Shown: positions 9,204-18,318 of the stretch, piece after piece
Position numbering within the stretch: position 1 is the stretch's first letter
Layout of the letters: every line of letters starts with the position of its first letter
NCBI GenBank assembly: GCA_965660145.1
Contig: CBFHYX010000003.1
Coordinates: 1 to 64,000, forward strand
From: JABURQ01 sp029243145
GTDB lineage: Bacteria; Planctomycetota; Planctomycetia; Planctomycetales; Planctomycetaceae
Reading direction: 5' to 3'
Length of the DNA: 64,000 bases
Notes under the pieces: generated by a model
What the model was told of the DNA's origin: nothing
Database searches by the model: none
Seen by the model: only the letters and a program-made list of their open reading frames with translations
Program-made: the position numbers and the translations under genes

Positions 9204-11347
9204 TTCCATTTTTCCCATTGGCGGCCGCTCAATCCTCCACCGCTCTGATCGTCTTTCTCATTTACACGTTGGCCGTGTTTGGCTTGGCCGCGTTATCAAA
9301 CTATTTAATGAAGAGTAAAAGCTTTGTCAGTGAATATTTCTTGGGAAGCCGGTCGCTAGGTGTCTGGGCATTTGCGCTCACATTTGCAGCAACCAGCGCC
9401 TCGGGAGGAAGTTTCACAGGATTCCCGGCAAGAATTTATTCTCATGGCTGGATCCTCGCATTGTGGATTGCGAGCTACATGGTCGTACCGATCTGCACGA
9501 TGGGTTTTCTCGGGAAGCGTATCAATCAAGTTGCCCGACTTTCTGAGGCGATCACGGTCCCGGATGTCATTCGGGATCGATTTCGATCACCCGGCTTGGG
9601 ATTACTGTCTGTCTCGCTGATTGTGTTCTTCATGTCTTTTAATCTGGTGGCGCAATTCAAAGCGGGAAGTAAAATTTTGATTACCCTGCTGGGAGACAAT
9701 GACCTCTTTAAGCAAGGTGTCGCCTGGACACAATCCATCACTTCGGGTTGGGGATTTCTTGAAGGTGTCGCTCCCGATTACTTCCTCTGCTTGTCGCTCT
9801 TTGCGGTGGCCGTGATTGCCTACACAACTTACGGCGGTTTTCATGCCGTCGTGTGGACCGATGTGATGCAGGGGATCGTGATGGTGATTGGTGTGGTCAT
9901 CATGCTGCCATTGGCGTTATATCAGGTGGGAGGCACAGGGAAACTTGCCAGTGAATTCAAGGAAATGACACCGCCAAAAGTGGGGTTTGTGAAAATCACG
10001 TCCTCAGTGCCGTTATCTCAGCCGCAAACTTTGAATGCCCGCTGGGTCGTACTCGATTCTGATGACGAAGACGGAATTCGACTTCTAAGACTGAACACAC
10101 CTGTGGTTCTTCCTGCTCAGTCGGTCGGCGAATCAGCCGTAACATCGCAAGAAATTCGATTTGTTCAATTGACGACACCAACTGAAATTGAACGGCAGTT
10201 ACAACGACTGAAAGAGAACGATGAACTTGCCACATTCCGCAACGACATCAAATCGATTCTGGAAGCAAGCCTTGCCACGGAAGAGACCTCAGAGATCAAA
10301 ACCGCCTCACAAGAACTCGAACAGCTTGATACGGCGATTCTGAATAACATCCCCGGTATGAATCTTGAATTCGAAATTCTAGTGGAACGTGAAGATGCTT
10401 ACGGAGCCGACAAGCCGGGTGTGTACGCACTGGGGCCCGGTCCTAGCGGGCCAGATTTGGCGCAGACTTCCGCAGAGGAATTGAAAAAAGATGAAGCCTC
10501 GTTGCTGACTTCGTTGGGCTTTTTGCCTTTTTCTGTAGCCGTCTCGTTCTTCTTCATGTGGGCTATTTCTGGAAGCGGTCAACCGAGCAATATGGTTCGT
10601 TTGATGGCATTTAATAACTCCGTTACTTTGAAGAAGTCGATCTTTACCGTCGCCATGTACTATTCAATGATTTACTTTCCACTCGTGTTGATCTTCTGCT
10701 CAGCACGAATTTTACTGCCCGGTTTGGAACTCGATCCAGACAGCATCATGCCCCGAATTGCTATCGAACTGACCGCCAATGCGGGACAAGCTTGGTTGGC
10801 GGGTCTGTTAGTGGCGGCACCCTTCGCGGCAATCATGTCGACGGTTGATAGTTTTCTACTGATGATTTCATCAGCCGTTGTCCGCGATATCTATCAACGA
10901 AACATTAACCCGGATGCCTCAGAAAACCGACTCAAATATATGAGCTATCTCACGACGCTCGTGATCGGCGTGATCGCGATGGCAGGCGCCATCAATCCTC
11001 CACGGTTTCTACAAGACATCATCGTCTATACGGGCAGCGGCCTCTCGGCCTGTTTTCTCGCGCCGGTTGTTTTTGCCTTGTACTGGCCACGCATGAATCG
11101 GGAAGGCATGTACGGTGGGATGCTGGCCGGTTTTGCGGCACATTTTTCCATGTACGCGGCAGGCATGTCGATCAACGGTTCGTTCTTTACTCCGTGGAGA
11201 CCGATGGGAGTTGATCCGATTGTGATCGGATTGCTTGTTTCGTTTGTGAGTGCATTTGTGGTCGCATCCTTCACGCCACCACCCGAAGAATCATTGGTGG
11301 ATCGCTACTTCCGTCGAGGCAAACCAACAGAACCCAAATCGAATTAG
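9200..11347 (+). CDS. sodium:solute symporter (SSF family) with large soluble insertion
   Basis: A 715-residue inner-membrane symporter. N-terminal helices show SSF features ('FVSEYFLGSRSLGVWAFALT', 'SASGGSFTGFPARIY', 'AYTTYGGFHAVVWTDVMQG'). The C-terminal part has the usual 'AAPFAAIMSTVDSFLLMISS' helix. Typical members have about 480-550 residues; here some 185 residues (about 250-435) of hydrophilic, partly coiled sequence sit between helices. Substrate cannot be told from sequence; pantothenate or another organic anion is a guess from the paired small protein. It ends 14 bases from the convergent dsbD stop. Confidence 0.9.
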   Translation: MIPFFPLAAAQSSTALIVFLIYTLAVFGLAALSNYLMKSKSFVSEYFLGSRSLGVWAFALTFAATSASGGSFTGFPARIYSHGWILALWIASYMVVPICTMGFLGKRINQVARLSEAITVPDVIRDRFRSPGLGLLSVSLIVFFMSFNLVAQFKAGSKILITLLGDNDLFKQGVAWTQSITSGWGFLEGVAPDYFLCLSLFAVAVIAYTTYGGFHAVVWTDVMQGIVMVIGVVIMLPLALYQVGGTGKLASEFKEMTPPKVGFVKITSSVPLSQPQTLNARWVVLDSDDEDGIRLLRLNTPVVLPAQSVGESAVTSQEIRFVQLTTPTEIERQLQRLKENDELATFRNDIKSILEASLATEETSEIKTASQELEQLDTAILNNIPGMNLEFEILVEREDAYGADKPGVYALGPGPSGPDLAQTSAEELKKDEASLLTSLGFLPFSVAVSFFFMWAISGSGQPSNMVRLMAFNNSVTLKKSIFTVAMYYSMIYFPLVLIFCSARILLPGLELDPDSIMPRIAIELTANAGQAWLAGLLVAAPFAAIMSTVDSFLLMISSAVVRDIYQRNINPDASENRLKYMSYLTTLVIGVIAMAGAINPPRFLQDIIVYTGSGLSACFLAPVVFALYWPRMNREGMYGGMLAGFAAHFSMYAAGMSINGSFFTPWRPMGVDPIVIGLLVSFVSAFVVASFTPPPEESLVDRYFRRGKPTEPKSN

Positions 11348-11361
11348 AAACAAACCACGAT

Positions 11362-13815
11362 TCAGTCAGCCATCGCCGTTTTGGAAGCTGAAGTCGCATC
11401 TTCCAACTTTTCGAGTAAATGACTTTGACTGTACTTATCCCGAATAATGATCGGCTGCTTGGGATTATCGCCGGGAAAGATCACCGTCAGTGGAACACTG
11501 ATGCTGTCAAATTTTTTCAGCCACGATTTCAAAAATTCATCTTCGTTCGTGAAGTCTGCATAGAGAGTGACGATCCCGGCTTTCTCAATCACTTCCAATG
11601 TTTCCGGTGTATTCAAAGCCTCGCGCTCATTTTGTTTACAGATCAAACACCAATCAGCCGTGAAATCAACCAGTACGGTTTTCTTTTGACGCAACGCGGT
11701 TTGCAATGCCGACTCCGAAAAGTCTTGCCAAGGCAACCCGTGTTCGCCGTGGTTCAGTGGGTCCTTAGTGGTCTGTTCGGATGAATTCAGAGCCGTGTTA
11801 TCTTGGACCGTATTTGTCACTGGACCACGATCAGTATCGACTTTGGCAACTTGTGATGCCCCACTGGGAATCTGGCTGAAACCAAAATAGACAATGACGG
11901 TAGTCACTAGAGTCGCGATCACTCTCACTCGCATCTTATGATTGATATGAGTCGCAACATCATAGAGGTTTCCGATCATCCACAAACCGAACGCCAGGCC
12001 CATCATCATGATCATCGAAGGCACAATCAGATCAGTACTCGTATAAGAGATAATCCAAATGACGGCTCCCATCAGTGCAAAGCCGGAAAGCTCTTTGAAA
12101 CGAACCATCCAGGCTCCCGGTTTAGGCAACCAACGAATCGTGGCGGGAAAGAAACCTGCCATCAGATAAGGTGAAGCCATCCCCAACCCCATCACTGCCC
12201 AGATCAAGTAAATGATGTGGGTTGGCTGTTTGACTGACCAGCCGAGCGTCGCTCCTAAAAATGGACCGCTGCAAGGTGTGGCTAAAAAAGTGGCGAAGAT
12301 TCCGGTTAAAAATGCACCCGGCAGTCCTTCTTTTTGAGCCCCGCCTCCGGCCAGTCCGGGGATCGGAATCTCAAAGACTCCCAACAGGCTCAGCCCCATG
12401 ACAAACACCAGACATGCCATGAAGAGGTTGAACTCGGAATGTTGGAAGAGAGAGCCCCAACCCATTTCCAGAAACGCCGCTAAAGTCGCCAGACAAAGGA
12501 AAACAAGAATGACTCCCGCCGAATAGGCAATATTCAATTGCAAGACTCGCATCCGATCTTCGCCGGCTTGTTTGACGAAGCTGAGAATTTTAATGGCCAG
12601 CACCGGCAAAACGCACGGCATGACATTCAAAATCAGACCACCCAAAAATGCGTAGACGAGATATAATCCTAAGCCACCCTGATCTTCTTCGAGTTCGAAA
12701 GTCTCAAAATCGATTGGCTCAAATGTTGTAAGCTGTGAGATCGGTTGAGCCGCCGATAATGTTCCCAGTGCGAAGGGAAGCTCTTGAGGAGACAAACATT
12801 TTTTGTCGGTACAGGTTTGATACAACAGTGCTCCCTGAACTCCGTATCCCGTTTCGGCAGCCGACTCGTCAACCACAAACAGGCGACTCCAGGTGATGGT
12901 GTCATGGAAGAGATGTTGTTCGACGGTTAAATCTTTGGCGAGTTCATTTTGTTTCACCTCGGCTTCTTGATTCGGGACAAACGCAGCATCAACGGCGATC
13001 AACCCCTGAAAACTTTGAAGATCGAATTCGGTGGGTGTCCCACCGGGGCCTTCTTCTTGCGACTGTGCGTACGCATGCCAACCTTTATCGAGTTTCATTT
13101 TGACGCTGAGTGTGACTTCTTCTCCCGGTTGTGCATCGGCCGGCAATAAATTGAAGGTGATGACAACGGGGCCCGGCTTTCCAAGATTCTGAGGACGACC
13201 GTGTAGCGAATAAGTCGTCAACATCGATGGTTCTGAAGACGGCTCAACCACCAACGATTCTTCAATCGATTCGTTATAGGGAATGCACTGCGTGTTACAG
13301 ATTTGAAAACGAATCTTACCCGCGAGTTTGATCGAAGAGACCCCGGGAAGAATGCGATACTTGCGCGACCATGTCACGTCTTTGGTAAATTTTTCGAGGT
13401 CTTGTTCGAGCGTGGGATCAAAGGCTTTCTTGGGAGCGTGATCGGGAACAAACTGTTTATCGACGGGGACCAGACCCGAGACATCACTCAAACTGATGGA
13501 TGTCCTACCGGAGAACGAATCGCTTTGGGAGTATGTATAAGAGTCTCTAGGAATCTTGACGGCTAAATTGAGCGTCACAATGTCGCCAGCTTTGGGAGCT
13601 TCTGGTGCTTCCAGACTTGAGGAAAAGACCGGGCCAGAATTGCTGTCCAAGAGTAAAGGAGGTCCTCCACCGAGATTCAAATTCAGGTCAAGCTTGCTGT
13701 CCGGTTGACCGAGTTGGAATAATCCCGGTAACTTCTGAGGTGGCTGGTCCTCTTGCGCAAGTAATGAACCCGATAGAATCAGGGTGACAGAAAGTATGCT
13801 GAAGAAGATTCTCAT
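11362..13815 (-). CDS. dsbD: thiol:disulfide interchange protein DsbD
   Basis: 817 residues from the ATG at 13815, which begins a signal peptide ('MRIFFSILSVTLILSGSLLA'). Two tandem periplasmic DsbD-alpha-like domains follow, each with a cysteine pair ('QICNTQC' and 'QTCTDKKC'). The central DsbD membrane domain has about eight helices ('GGLILNVMPCVLPVLAIKIL' and 'ATFLATPCSGPFLGATLG' carry its cysteines). A C-terminal thioredoxin domain has CLIC in 'ADWCLICKQNE' near residue 722. Role: electrons from cytoplasmic thioredoxin pass through the membrane to periplasmic thiol proteins, including those used in cytochrome c maturation; a multiheme cytochrome lies at the right end of the window. Confidence 0.92.
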   Translation of the reverse strand: MRIFFSILSVTLILSGSLLAQEDQPPQKLPGLFQLGQPDSKLDLNLNLGGGPPLLLDSNSGPVFSSSLEAPEAPKAGDIVTLNLAVKIPRDSYTYSQSDSFSGRTSISLSDVSGLVPVDKQFVPDHAPKKAFDPTLEQDLEKFTKDVTWSRKYRILPGVSSIKLAGKIRFQICNTQCIPYNESIEESLVVEPSSEPSMLTTYSLHGRPQNLGKPGPVVITFNLLPADAQPGEEVTLSVKMKLDKGWHAYAQSQEEGPGGTPTEFDLQSFQGLIAVDAAFVPNQEAEVKQNELAKDLTVEQHLFHDTITWSRLFVVDESAAETGYGVQGALLYQTCTDKKCLSPQELPFALGTLSAAQPISQLTTFEPIDFETFELEEDQGGLGLYLVYAFLGGLILNVMPCVLPVLAIKILSFVKQAGEDRMRVLQLNIAYSAGVILVFLCLATLAAFLEMGWGSLFQHSEFNLFMACLVFVMGLSLLGVFEIPIPGLAGGGAQKEGLPGAFLTGIFATFLATPCSGPFLGATLGWSVKQPTHIIYLIWAVMGLGMASPYLMAGFFPATIRWLPKPGAWMVRFKELSGFALMGAVIWIISYTSTDLIVPSMIMMMGLAFGLWMIGNLYDVATHINHKMRVRVIATLVTTVIVYFGFSQIPSGASQVAKVDTDRGPVTNTVQDNTALNSSEQTTKDPLNHGEHGLPWQDFSESALQTALRQKKTVLVDFTADWCLICKQNEREALNTPETLEVIEKAGIVTLYADFTNEDEFLKSWLKKFDSISVPLTVIFPGDNPKQPIIIRDKYSQSHLLEKLEDATSASKTAMAD

Positions 13816-14099
13816 GCTCAAACCTGAATGTTTTCGCGGTGGGATAAATCGAATTCTGAAGCCGATTAACATGGCTTGAATTCTTACGTTTCAGAAAACC
13901 ATTATGTGGGGCAAAGCGATAAAACGGAATCATGTCGCTAAGTCTGGTAAGTATCGACATCATTGCCAAAAGAGTCTGTGAGGTAGAGAACAATCGTCGT
14001 CACACGCGGTACCCTACCCTCACCTTCCAGAATGATAGATCATCCGCAAATGATTTGACAATAGGTGTTCAGGGTCTCTCATTCCGCAGAAAACAACCA

Positions 14100-15005
14100 C
14101 TAATCGAAACGGTTGCCTCCTGGCGCCTTTCGGTCAACCCATTCTCCTTCTCGATCAACCAGATATTTATCGATGAAATTCGAGAATACGGATGCTGCTC
14201 GAGAGTCCTGAACCGCCATTTCAATTCCTCGTGAATCTCCGTTGAGTTCCAATTTGAAAACTCGAGGTCGTTGCTCGGCTGACTTGAAAGTCTGATAGAC
14301 AGCATCTGTAAACCCTTTGTCTTCTTGGTCATCCACTGAGGAGAGGGTCAGGACGGCGAGATCTTTCTCCTGCTGACGAAGGGACGCGATGGCGTCACCA
14401 AGTGGTAAGCCGGGAACCTTCTTCACTGGGGAAATGAGGACCAGTGATCGTACGTCTTGACCACGCGGCGTTCTCGCCGAAAACACGGCAGAATCGGGCC
14501 AAGGCTTTTTGGCCCAATCGATGACAGCAAAGATCAAAGCCACCGAACAGCTTTCTTCGGAGGCCACAATCGACATTTTTCGCATATTGAGACGCTGGGC
14601 CTGATGCTCTTTGAAAATGAATTCTTTGACGGCCGACATGTCTGAAGTGGTCATGGCCCGGTAATCAGCGGCTGTCAATTTGAGGGAGCTGGTTCCGGGA
14701 GGCTTGCTCTCACCCTGCTTTCGCAGATCGACGGTGAGACAGGCGATGCCTTTCTTTTGTAAATCTTCGGGCCAGTTTTTGTCCTTCGCCTCCCAGTAGC
14801 CGCGATGTTCTCCCTCGCCATGAAGAAAAACAACAACGGGGGATTCTTTTCCTTCAGCAGAAGGGTAATAAGAAATGTTGATCGGCCAATTGTCCTGAGT
14901 GATCAAGAGTTTGGGGATTCTCTCGGCACTCGCCTGATCCGAAAGAATCAACAGCGTGAGTATCGCAACCATTGCCGATCCAAACGCCAACCGTTGAGTA
15001 AGCAT
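14100..15005 (-). CDS. secreted alpha/beta-hydrolase-fold protein
   Basis: 301 residues from the ATG at 15005, preceded by AGGAGA at good spacing and starting a signal peptide ('MLTQRLAFGSAMVAILTLL'). The oxyanion-region motif 'VVVFLHGEGEHRGYW' and the layout fit a dienelactone-hydrolase or BAAT-like alpha/beta hydrolase. The usual nucleophile elbow GxSxG is not clear: the corresponding segment reads 'MSIVASEESCSVALIFA', so Ser in 'SEESC' may or may not be catalytic. Substrate unknown. It is divergent from tatC. Confidence 0.7.
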   Translation of the reverse strand: MLTQRLAFGSAMVAILTLLILSDQASAERIPKLLITQDNWPINISYYPSAEGKESPVVVFLHGEGEHRGYWEAKDKNWPEDLQKKGIACLTVDLRKQGESKPPGTSSLKLTAADYRAMTTSDMSAVKEFIFKEHQAQRLNMRKMSIVASEESCSVALIFAVIDWAKKPWPDSAVFSARTPRGQDVRSLVLISPVKKVPGLPLGDAIASLRQQEKDLAVLTLSSVDDQEDKGFTDAVYQTFKSAEQRPRVFKLELNGDSRGIEMAVQDSRAASVFSNFIDKYLVDREGEWVDRKAPGGNRFD

Positions 15006-15343
15006 GATCTTCTCCTGCAGAATGCCAGACGAAATCCTGTCGAGATTGCGCGAATAACGCTGTCTGTCTTGGCGATGGGTGGTTTTCACGACATTTATGA
15101 TAAACGCTAGAAAGAGAATTTCGCAGAGAAAATCGCTTTCAGTTGGAGAAACCGTGCGTGCATGGCTGTGAGACTGTTGACAGGAACGACTTGGAATTGC
15201 CTAATAAAGATTCAAACTCTTTATCCACAAGGTGTTATTGAGATTCTCTGTGCTTTGACAAGACGCTGAACGGAACTCTTCGACACTCCTCCACACGACC
15301 TGCCCTATTCAGCGGGAACTTCCAGCCGCTGAGACGAAGCATC
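15006..15343. other. divergent intergenic region between hydrolase and tatC
   Basis: 338 bases between two divergently transcribed genes; it must hold promoters for both, but no strong -35/-10 pair stands out. One exact DnaA-box-type word, TTATCCACA, occurs at 15221-15229; a single copy is expected by chance in a window this long. Nothing else is visible. Confidence 0.4.
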
Positions 15344-16462
15344 ATGCCCAAATCCATCGACCTATTTGACGACGCCACAATGAGTTTCGGGGATCACCTC
15401 GAAACGCTCAGAGTGCATCTGTTCAAAAGCTTGCTGGGTTTAATCGTCAGTGTGTCGGTGATGCTGTTTTTTGCGGATTCTGTGGTCGATATTATTCGCC
15501 GACCGATCGACAAAGCACTTCGCGACCATCACAGCCAGCAGGCCCTACAATTCGATGAGGACGCCGAGAATCTTCAGAGCAAGCCGGTCTGGGAACGACT
15601 CACGGAGTATTGGGACTATTTACTGAGTGGGGAAATTTTTGCGGTTCCGAAAGACAATGCTCCCGAAGCCCCCAAACGCAGCGAGATCGATGTCACATTT
15701 TCGCGCGCTGATTTGGCAAAATTGATTTACGAAATCGATCCCGAGGCAGAGATCTCGTTCGATCTTCCCGATAAGGCGGAAGAACCAAAATCAGACGACA
15801 ATGAAGCAGCGACCGAATCGACAGAATTTACTTTGAGATTGAAATCACCTGCGTTTCTCGATCTTCAACAGACCATCGATAACTCCAATCGACCGATCAC
15901 GTTGAATGTACAAGAAGCATTCATGATCTATCTCAAGGTCGCCGTTGTGTCTGGCTTGGTGTTCGCTTTTCCCTGGATTGCCTATCAGATGTGGTTATTT
16001 GTGGCGGCCGGCCTTTACGAACATGAGAAGCGGTATGTCTTTGTCTTTCTGCCGACGAGCATGTTTCTGTTCTCGCTGGGAGCCGTCTTTTGTTACTTTG
16101 CCGTGTTCCCGTTTGTCCTGGAATTTCTCCTCGAATTTAATGCCAAGATCGGGGTCTCTCCACAGCTTCGGCTCTCCGAATGGATCTCGTTTGCACTCGT
16201 ATTACCGGTGATGTTCGGCATCAGCTTTCAATTACCTCTGGTCATGTACTTCGTGGAGCGCATGGGATTTGTCAGCGTAAAAGCGTTTCGAGAAAAACGA
16301 CGATTGGCGATTTTAATCATCGCGACGCTTTCGATGTTTCTGACACCCGCAGACCCTATGAGCATGATCATGATGATGGTCCCGCTAATCATCTTGTATG
16401 AATTAGGGATCTATTTCTGCCGAATGAGCCCAAAGATCAACCCGTATCAAGCGGAATCCTGA
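15344..16462 (+). CDS. tatC: twin-arginine translocase subunit TatC
   Basis: 372 residues. The N-terminal motif 'FGDHLETLRVHLFKSLLG' is the TatC signature that contacts the twin-arginine signal. Later helices match TatC ('FPWIAYQMWLFVAAGLYEHE' and 'SFQLPLVMYFVERMGFVS', then 'ADPMSMIMMMVPLIILYELG'). Common TatC proteins have about 250 residues; here the first extracytoplasmic loop (about 60-185) is enlarged by roughly 90-100 residues, as often seen in Planctomycetes. At least two proteins in this window carry Tat-type signals (26318-27607, 51757-52821) and would be clients. TatA/B is not in the window. It abuts the convergent lspA stop. Confidence 0.95.
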   Translation: MPKSIDLFDDATMSFGDHLETLRVHLFKSLLGLIVSVSVMLFFADSVVDIIRRPIDKALRDHHSQQALQFDEDAENLQSKPVWERLTEYWDYLLSGEIFAVPKDNAPEAPKRSEIDVTFSRADLAKLIYEIDPEAEISFDLPDKAEEPKSDDNEAATESTEFTLRLKSPAFLDLQQTIDNSNRPITLNVQEAFMIYLKVAVVSGLVFAFPWIAYQMWLFVAAGLYEHEKRYVFVFLPTSMFLFSLGAVFCYFAVFPFVLEFLLEFNAKIGVSPQLRLSEWISFALVLPVMFGISFQLPLVMYFVERMGFVSVKAFREKRRLAILIIATLSMFLTPADPMSMIMMMVPLIILYELGIYFCRMSPKINPYQAES

Positions 16463-17080
16463 TTAAGTAGAAGTCGCGTTCGAAGTGAGCGATTCTTCAG
16501 AATCAGGCGAGACATTGGAGGACTCTTTGCTACTGTTCGCCTCTTCGTGTTCTTCCGCGTAGAGCAATGAGTAAACGAAAAGCATACCGGCTCCCGTCAC
16601 GAGAAACACATCGGCGTAATTGAACACCGGCCAATGATAACCCCAAAGCTCAAATCGCAGAAAATCGCGGACTGCGTATTCGAGATCACCGGCTGCATTT
16701 CGGCACCCATGTAATGCCAAGCGGTCATACAAATTGCCCAGCGTTCCTCCCATGATGGAAGCCAGCGAGAGGGTCAGCCACAAGCTTTTCGCGTGACCCT
16801 TAATAAATAACCAATACAGAACGGCAACAACGGCAACCAAACTCAGTGCCGCAAAACCCAACGAGAGACCCTGCCCCACACCCCACAACGCACCATGATT
16901 AAATGTTGTGTGCTGGCGATAGCGAACGCCGCCATTAAAGAATGTTTTCACCCACGGGCTGATTCCATCCGGGAACCCGAGTTTGGTGAAGACCGTGTGT
17001 TTGGAATAGAGATCCCACCCGCAGGTCGCAATAACAATCACCCAAAATAGCAGTTGCCTGCTGGCGGGAACTGATTTCAT
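16463..17080 (-). CDS. lspA: lipoprotein signal peptidase (signal peptidase II)
   Basis: 205 residues with four membrane helices. It cleaves the signal peptide of diacylglyceryl-modified prolipoproteins. The family motifs are present: 'WDLYSK' near the N-terminus, 'GGTLGNLYDR', and the catalytic aspartates Asp139 ('VRDFLRF') and Asp157 ('FNYADVFLVTG'). A Ser/Glu-rich tail of about 35 residues extends the usual length of 160-170. The start overlaps the stop of the DksA-like gene by 4 bases (ATGA), so the two are translationally coupled. Likely lipoprotein substrates nearby are the proteins at 18916-20205 and 51380-51718. Confidence 0.95.
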   Translation of the reverse strand: MKSVPASRQLLFWVIVIATCGWDLYSKHTVFTKLGFPDGISPWVKTFFNGGVRYRQHTTFNHGALWGVGQGLSLGFAALSLVAVVAVLYWLFIKGHAKSLWLTLSLASIMGGTLGNLYDRLALHGCRNAAGDLEYAVRDFLRFELWGYHWPVFNYADVFLVTGAGMLFVYSLLYAEEHEEANSSKESSNVSPDSEESLTSNATST

Positions 17081-17469
17081 ATCGAAAGTTCTTCACGTTT
17101 CCGTTCGCATTCGATGCAGTTTCGTGCGTAGGGAATCGCTTTCAGCCGCGTTTTGCGAATCTGTGATTTGGAAGGAGCACGACCTGCTTCTTTACAGCTT
17201 TCGCAGACACCATAGGATCCCTCCGCAATCCGCTCAAGAGCAGCATCAATCTCAGCGAGGATTTCCTGGTCATTTTCCACGAATCTTAAGGAAAAATCCT
17301 GCTCGTAAGCATCCGTGCCGAGCTCAGCAAGATGCGTCGGGCTATTTTGTCCCGCAGCACCATCGTGACCCGTCAATGCTTCATCCGTCAGTTGTTCGAC
17401 ATCTCCACGCACTCGTGCTTTGATGCTCAGCAACATCTCTTTGTATTTTGCAGATTCTTTTTTGTTCAT
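17077..17469 (-). CDS. DksA/TraR-family C4 zinc-finger protein
   Basis: 130 residues. A coiled-coil N-terminal half is followed by a C4 zinc finger (Cys89, Cys92, Cys118, Cys121 in 'CESC' and 'CIEC'). Asp and Glu residues at the coil tip ('LGTDAYEQDFSLRF') fit DksA-like proteins that enter the RNA polymerase secondary channel. It is coupled to lspA by a 4-base overlap, an arrangement also seen in other bacteria. Whether it acts with ppGpp cannot be told. Upstream lies a perfect inverted repeat (17621-17654). Confidence 0.9.
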   Translation of the reverse strand: MNKKESAKYKEMLLSIKARVRGDVEQLTDEALTGHDGAAGQNSPTHLAELGTDAYEQDFSLRFVENDQEILAEIDAALERIAEGSYGVCESCKEAGRAPSKSQIRKTRLKAIPYARNCIECERKREELSI

Positions 17470-17620
17470 CGAAATCTCTTTGACTCAGCAGTTTCCAGAG
17501 GAAATGATATTCGGGAAAGGTGGACATTATGAAGCGACCATTCGCGCGGGTCAAGAAGCTATCCCGTGTCGCGGAACCAGACCTCACTTCGACTGCTGTC
17601 TTTTTCCAGCAATCTGGAAA

Positions 17621-17654
17621 GAATTATGATACCCGTATCTCCTTATCATAATTC
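17621..17654. promoter_or_regulatory. perfect 11-bp inverted repeat, candidate operator
   Basis: GAATTATGATA (17621-17631) is the exact reverse complement of TATCATAATTC (17644-17654), with a 12-base spacer. A further AT-rich word, TTATAACATAATT, follows directly. The ATGATA/TATCAT halves recall Fur/PerR-type sites, though the spacing is wider than in the classic boxes. It lies about 152 bases from the start of the DksA-like gene and 182 bases from the peroxiredoxin start. An operator is inferred. Confidence 0.45.
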
Positions 17655-17765
17655 ATCTTATAACATAATTTGAGAAGTATTTGATGTTTGCCGGAAGCAG
17701 ACAAAATGCCTAGCATAACTCTCTAAAATTGTCGCCAATTTGATGCGACCCTACGGTAAAACTGA

Positions 17766-17796
17766 TTGTCGACTCTTTATTCTTGTGTTCTATACT
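17766..17796 (+). promoter_or_regulatory. possible sigma-70 promoter of the peroxiredoxin gene
   Basis: TTGTCG (17766-17771) and TATACT (17791-17796) are separated by 19 bases, slightly longer than ideal. Transcription would begin near 17803, about 33 bases before the ATG. The -10 box is good and the -35 box moderate. Confidence 0.35.
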
Positions 17797-17835
17797 CTCC
17801 TCAAATCACATCGCCTGATCAGAAAGAACAATCTC

Positions 17836-18318
17836 ATGCCTGCCAAGACCCACCTTGAAGTTGGAAAGTCGGCCCCAAAATTCACGGTGCCCGGTTACCC
17901 GGATGCCAAGTATCGTCTCAGCGAGGCATTAAAAGAGGGACCCGTTGTTCTGTATTTTTATCCTCGCGATGATACGCCGGGATGTACCAAAGAGGCGTGT
18001 GGATTCCAGGAAAGCCTTTCACGTTTCAAAAAACTGAAAGCAACTATCTTTGGCGTCAGCACTGACGATGTCGCATCCCACGAGAAGTTTGCTGCCAAAT
18101 ATGAGCTGAACTTTCCCCTGCTTGCCGACACCGATCATGCGATTTGTGAGAAGTACGGCGTCTGGGTGGAGAAGAACATGTATGGAAAGAAATCGATGGG
18201 CATCCAGAGGGCGACCTTCTTGATTGGAGCCGATGGAAAACTCGCCCAAATCTGGCCGAAAGTGAAAGTCGATGGACACATTGATGAAGTCGCAGAAGCC
18301 GTCAATAACCTTAAATAG
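17836..18318 (+). CDS. bcp: thioredoxin-dependent peroxiredoxin (BCP/PrxQ type)
   Basis: 160 residues from the ATG at 17836; the longer frame upstream is not conserved-looking. It reduces hydrogen peroxide and organic hydroperoxides with electrons from thioredoxin. The peroxidatic Cys50 lies in 'YPRDDTPGCTKEAC', with the resolving Cys55 five residues later, the BCP/PrxQ pattern. The fold continues through 'FGVSTDDVASHEKF' and 'GIQRATFLI'. Length fits the family (about 150-160). A monocistronic gene is suggested by the long gaps on both sides. Confidence 0.95.
   Translation: MPAKTHLEVGKSAPKFTVPGYPDAKYRLSEALKEGPVVLYFYPRDDTPGCTKEACGFQESLSRFKKLKATIFGVSTDDVASHEKFAAKYELNFPLLADTDHAICEKYGVWVEKNMYGKKSMGIQRATFLIGADGKLAQIWPKVKVDGHIDEVAEAVNNLK

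Larger units (their letters stand above)
17470..17835. other. divergent intergenic region between dksA-like gene and peroxiredoxin gene
   Basis: 366 bases, AT-rich in the middle. It contains a perfect 11-bp inverted repeat at 17621-17654 and a possible promoter for the peroxiredoxin gene at 17766-17796, both listed separately. No gene is seen inside; an in-frame extension of the peroxiredoxin reading frame back to 17740 has no family similarity. Confidence 0.5.

Noticed and set aside
15221..15229. Exact DnaA box TTATCCACA upstream of tatC
   Set aside because: About two matches to the consensus TTATNCACA are expected by chance on both strands of 64 kb, and no second box, AT-rich unwinding element or dnaA/dnaN gene is near. 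Not an origin.
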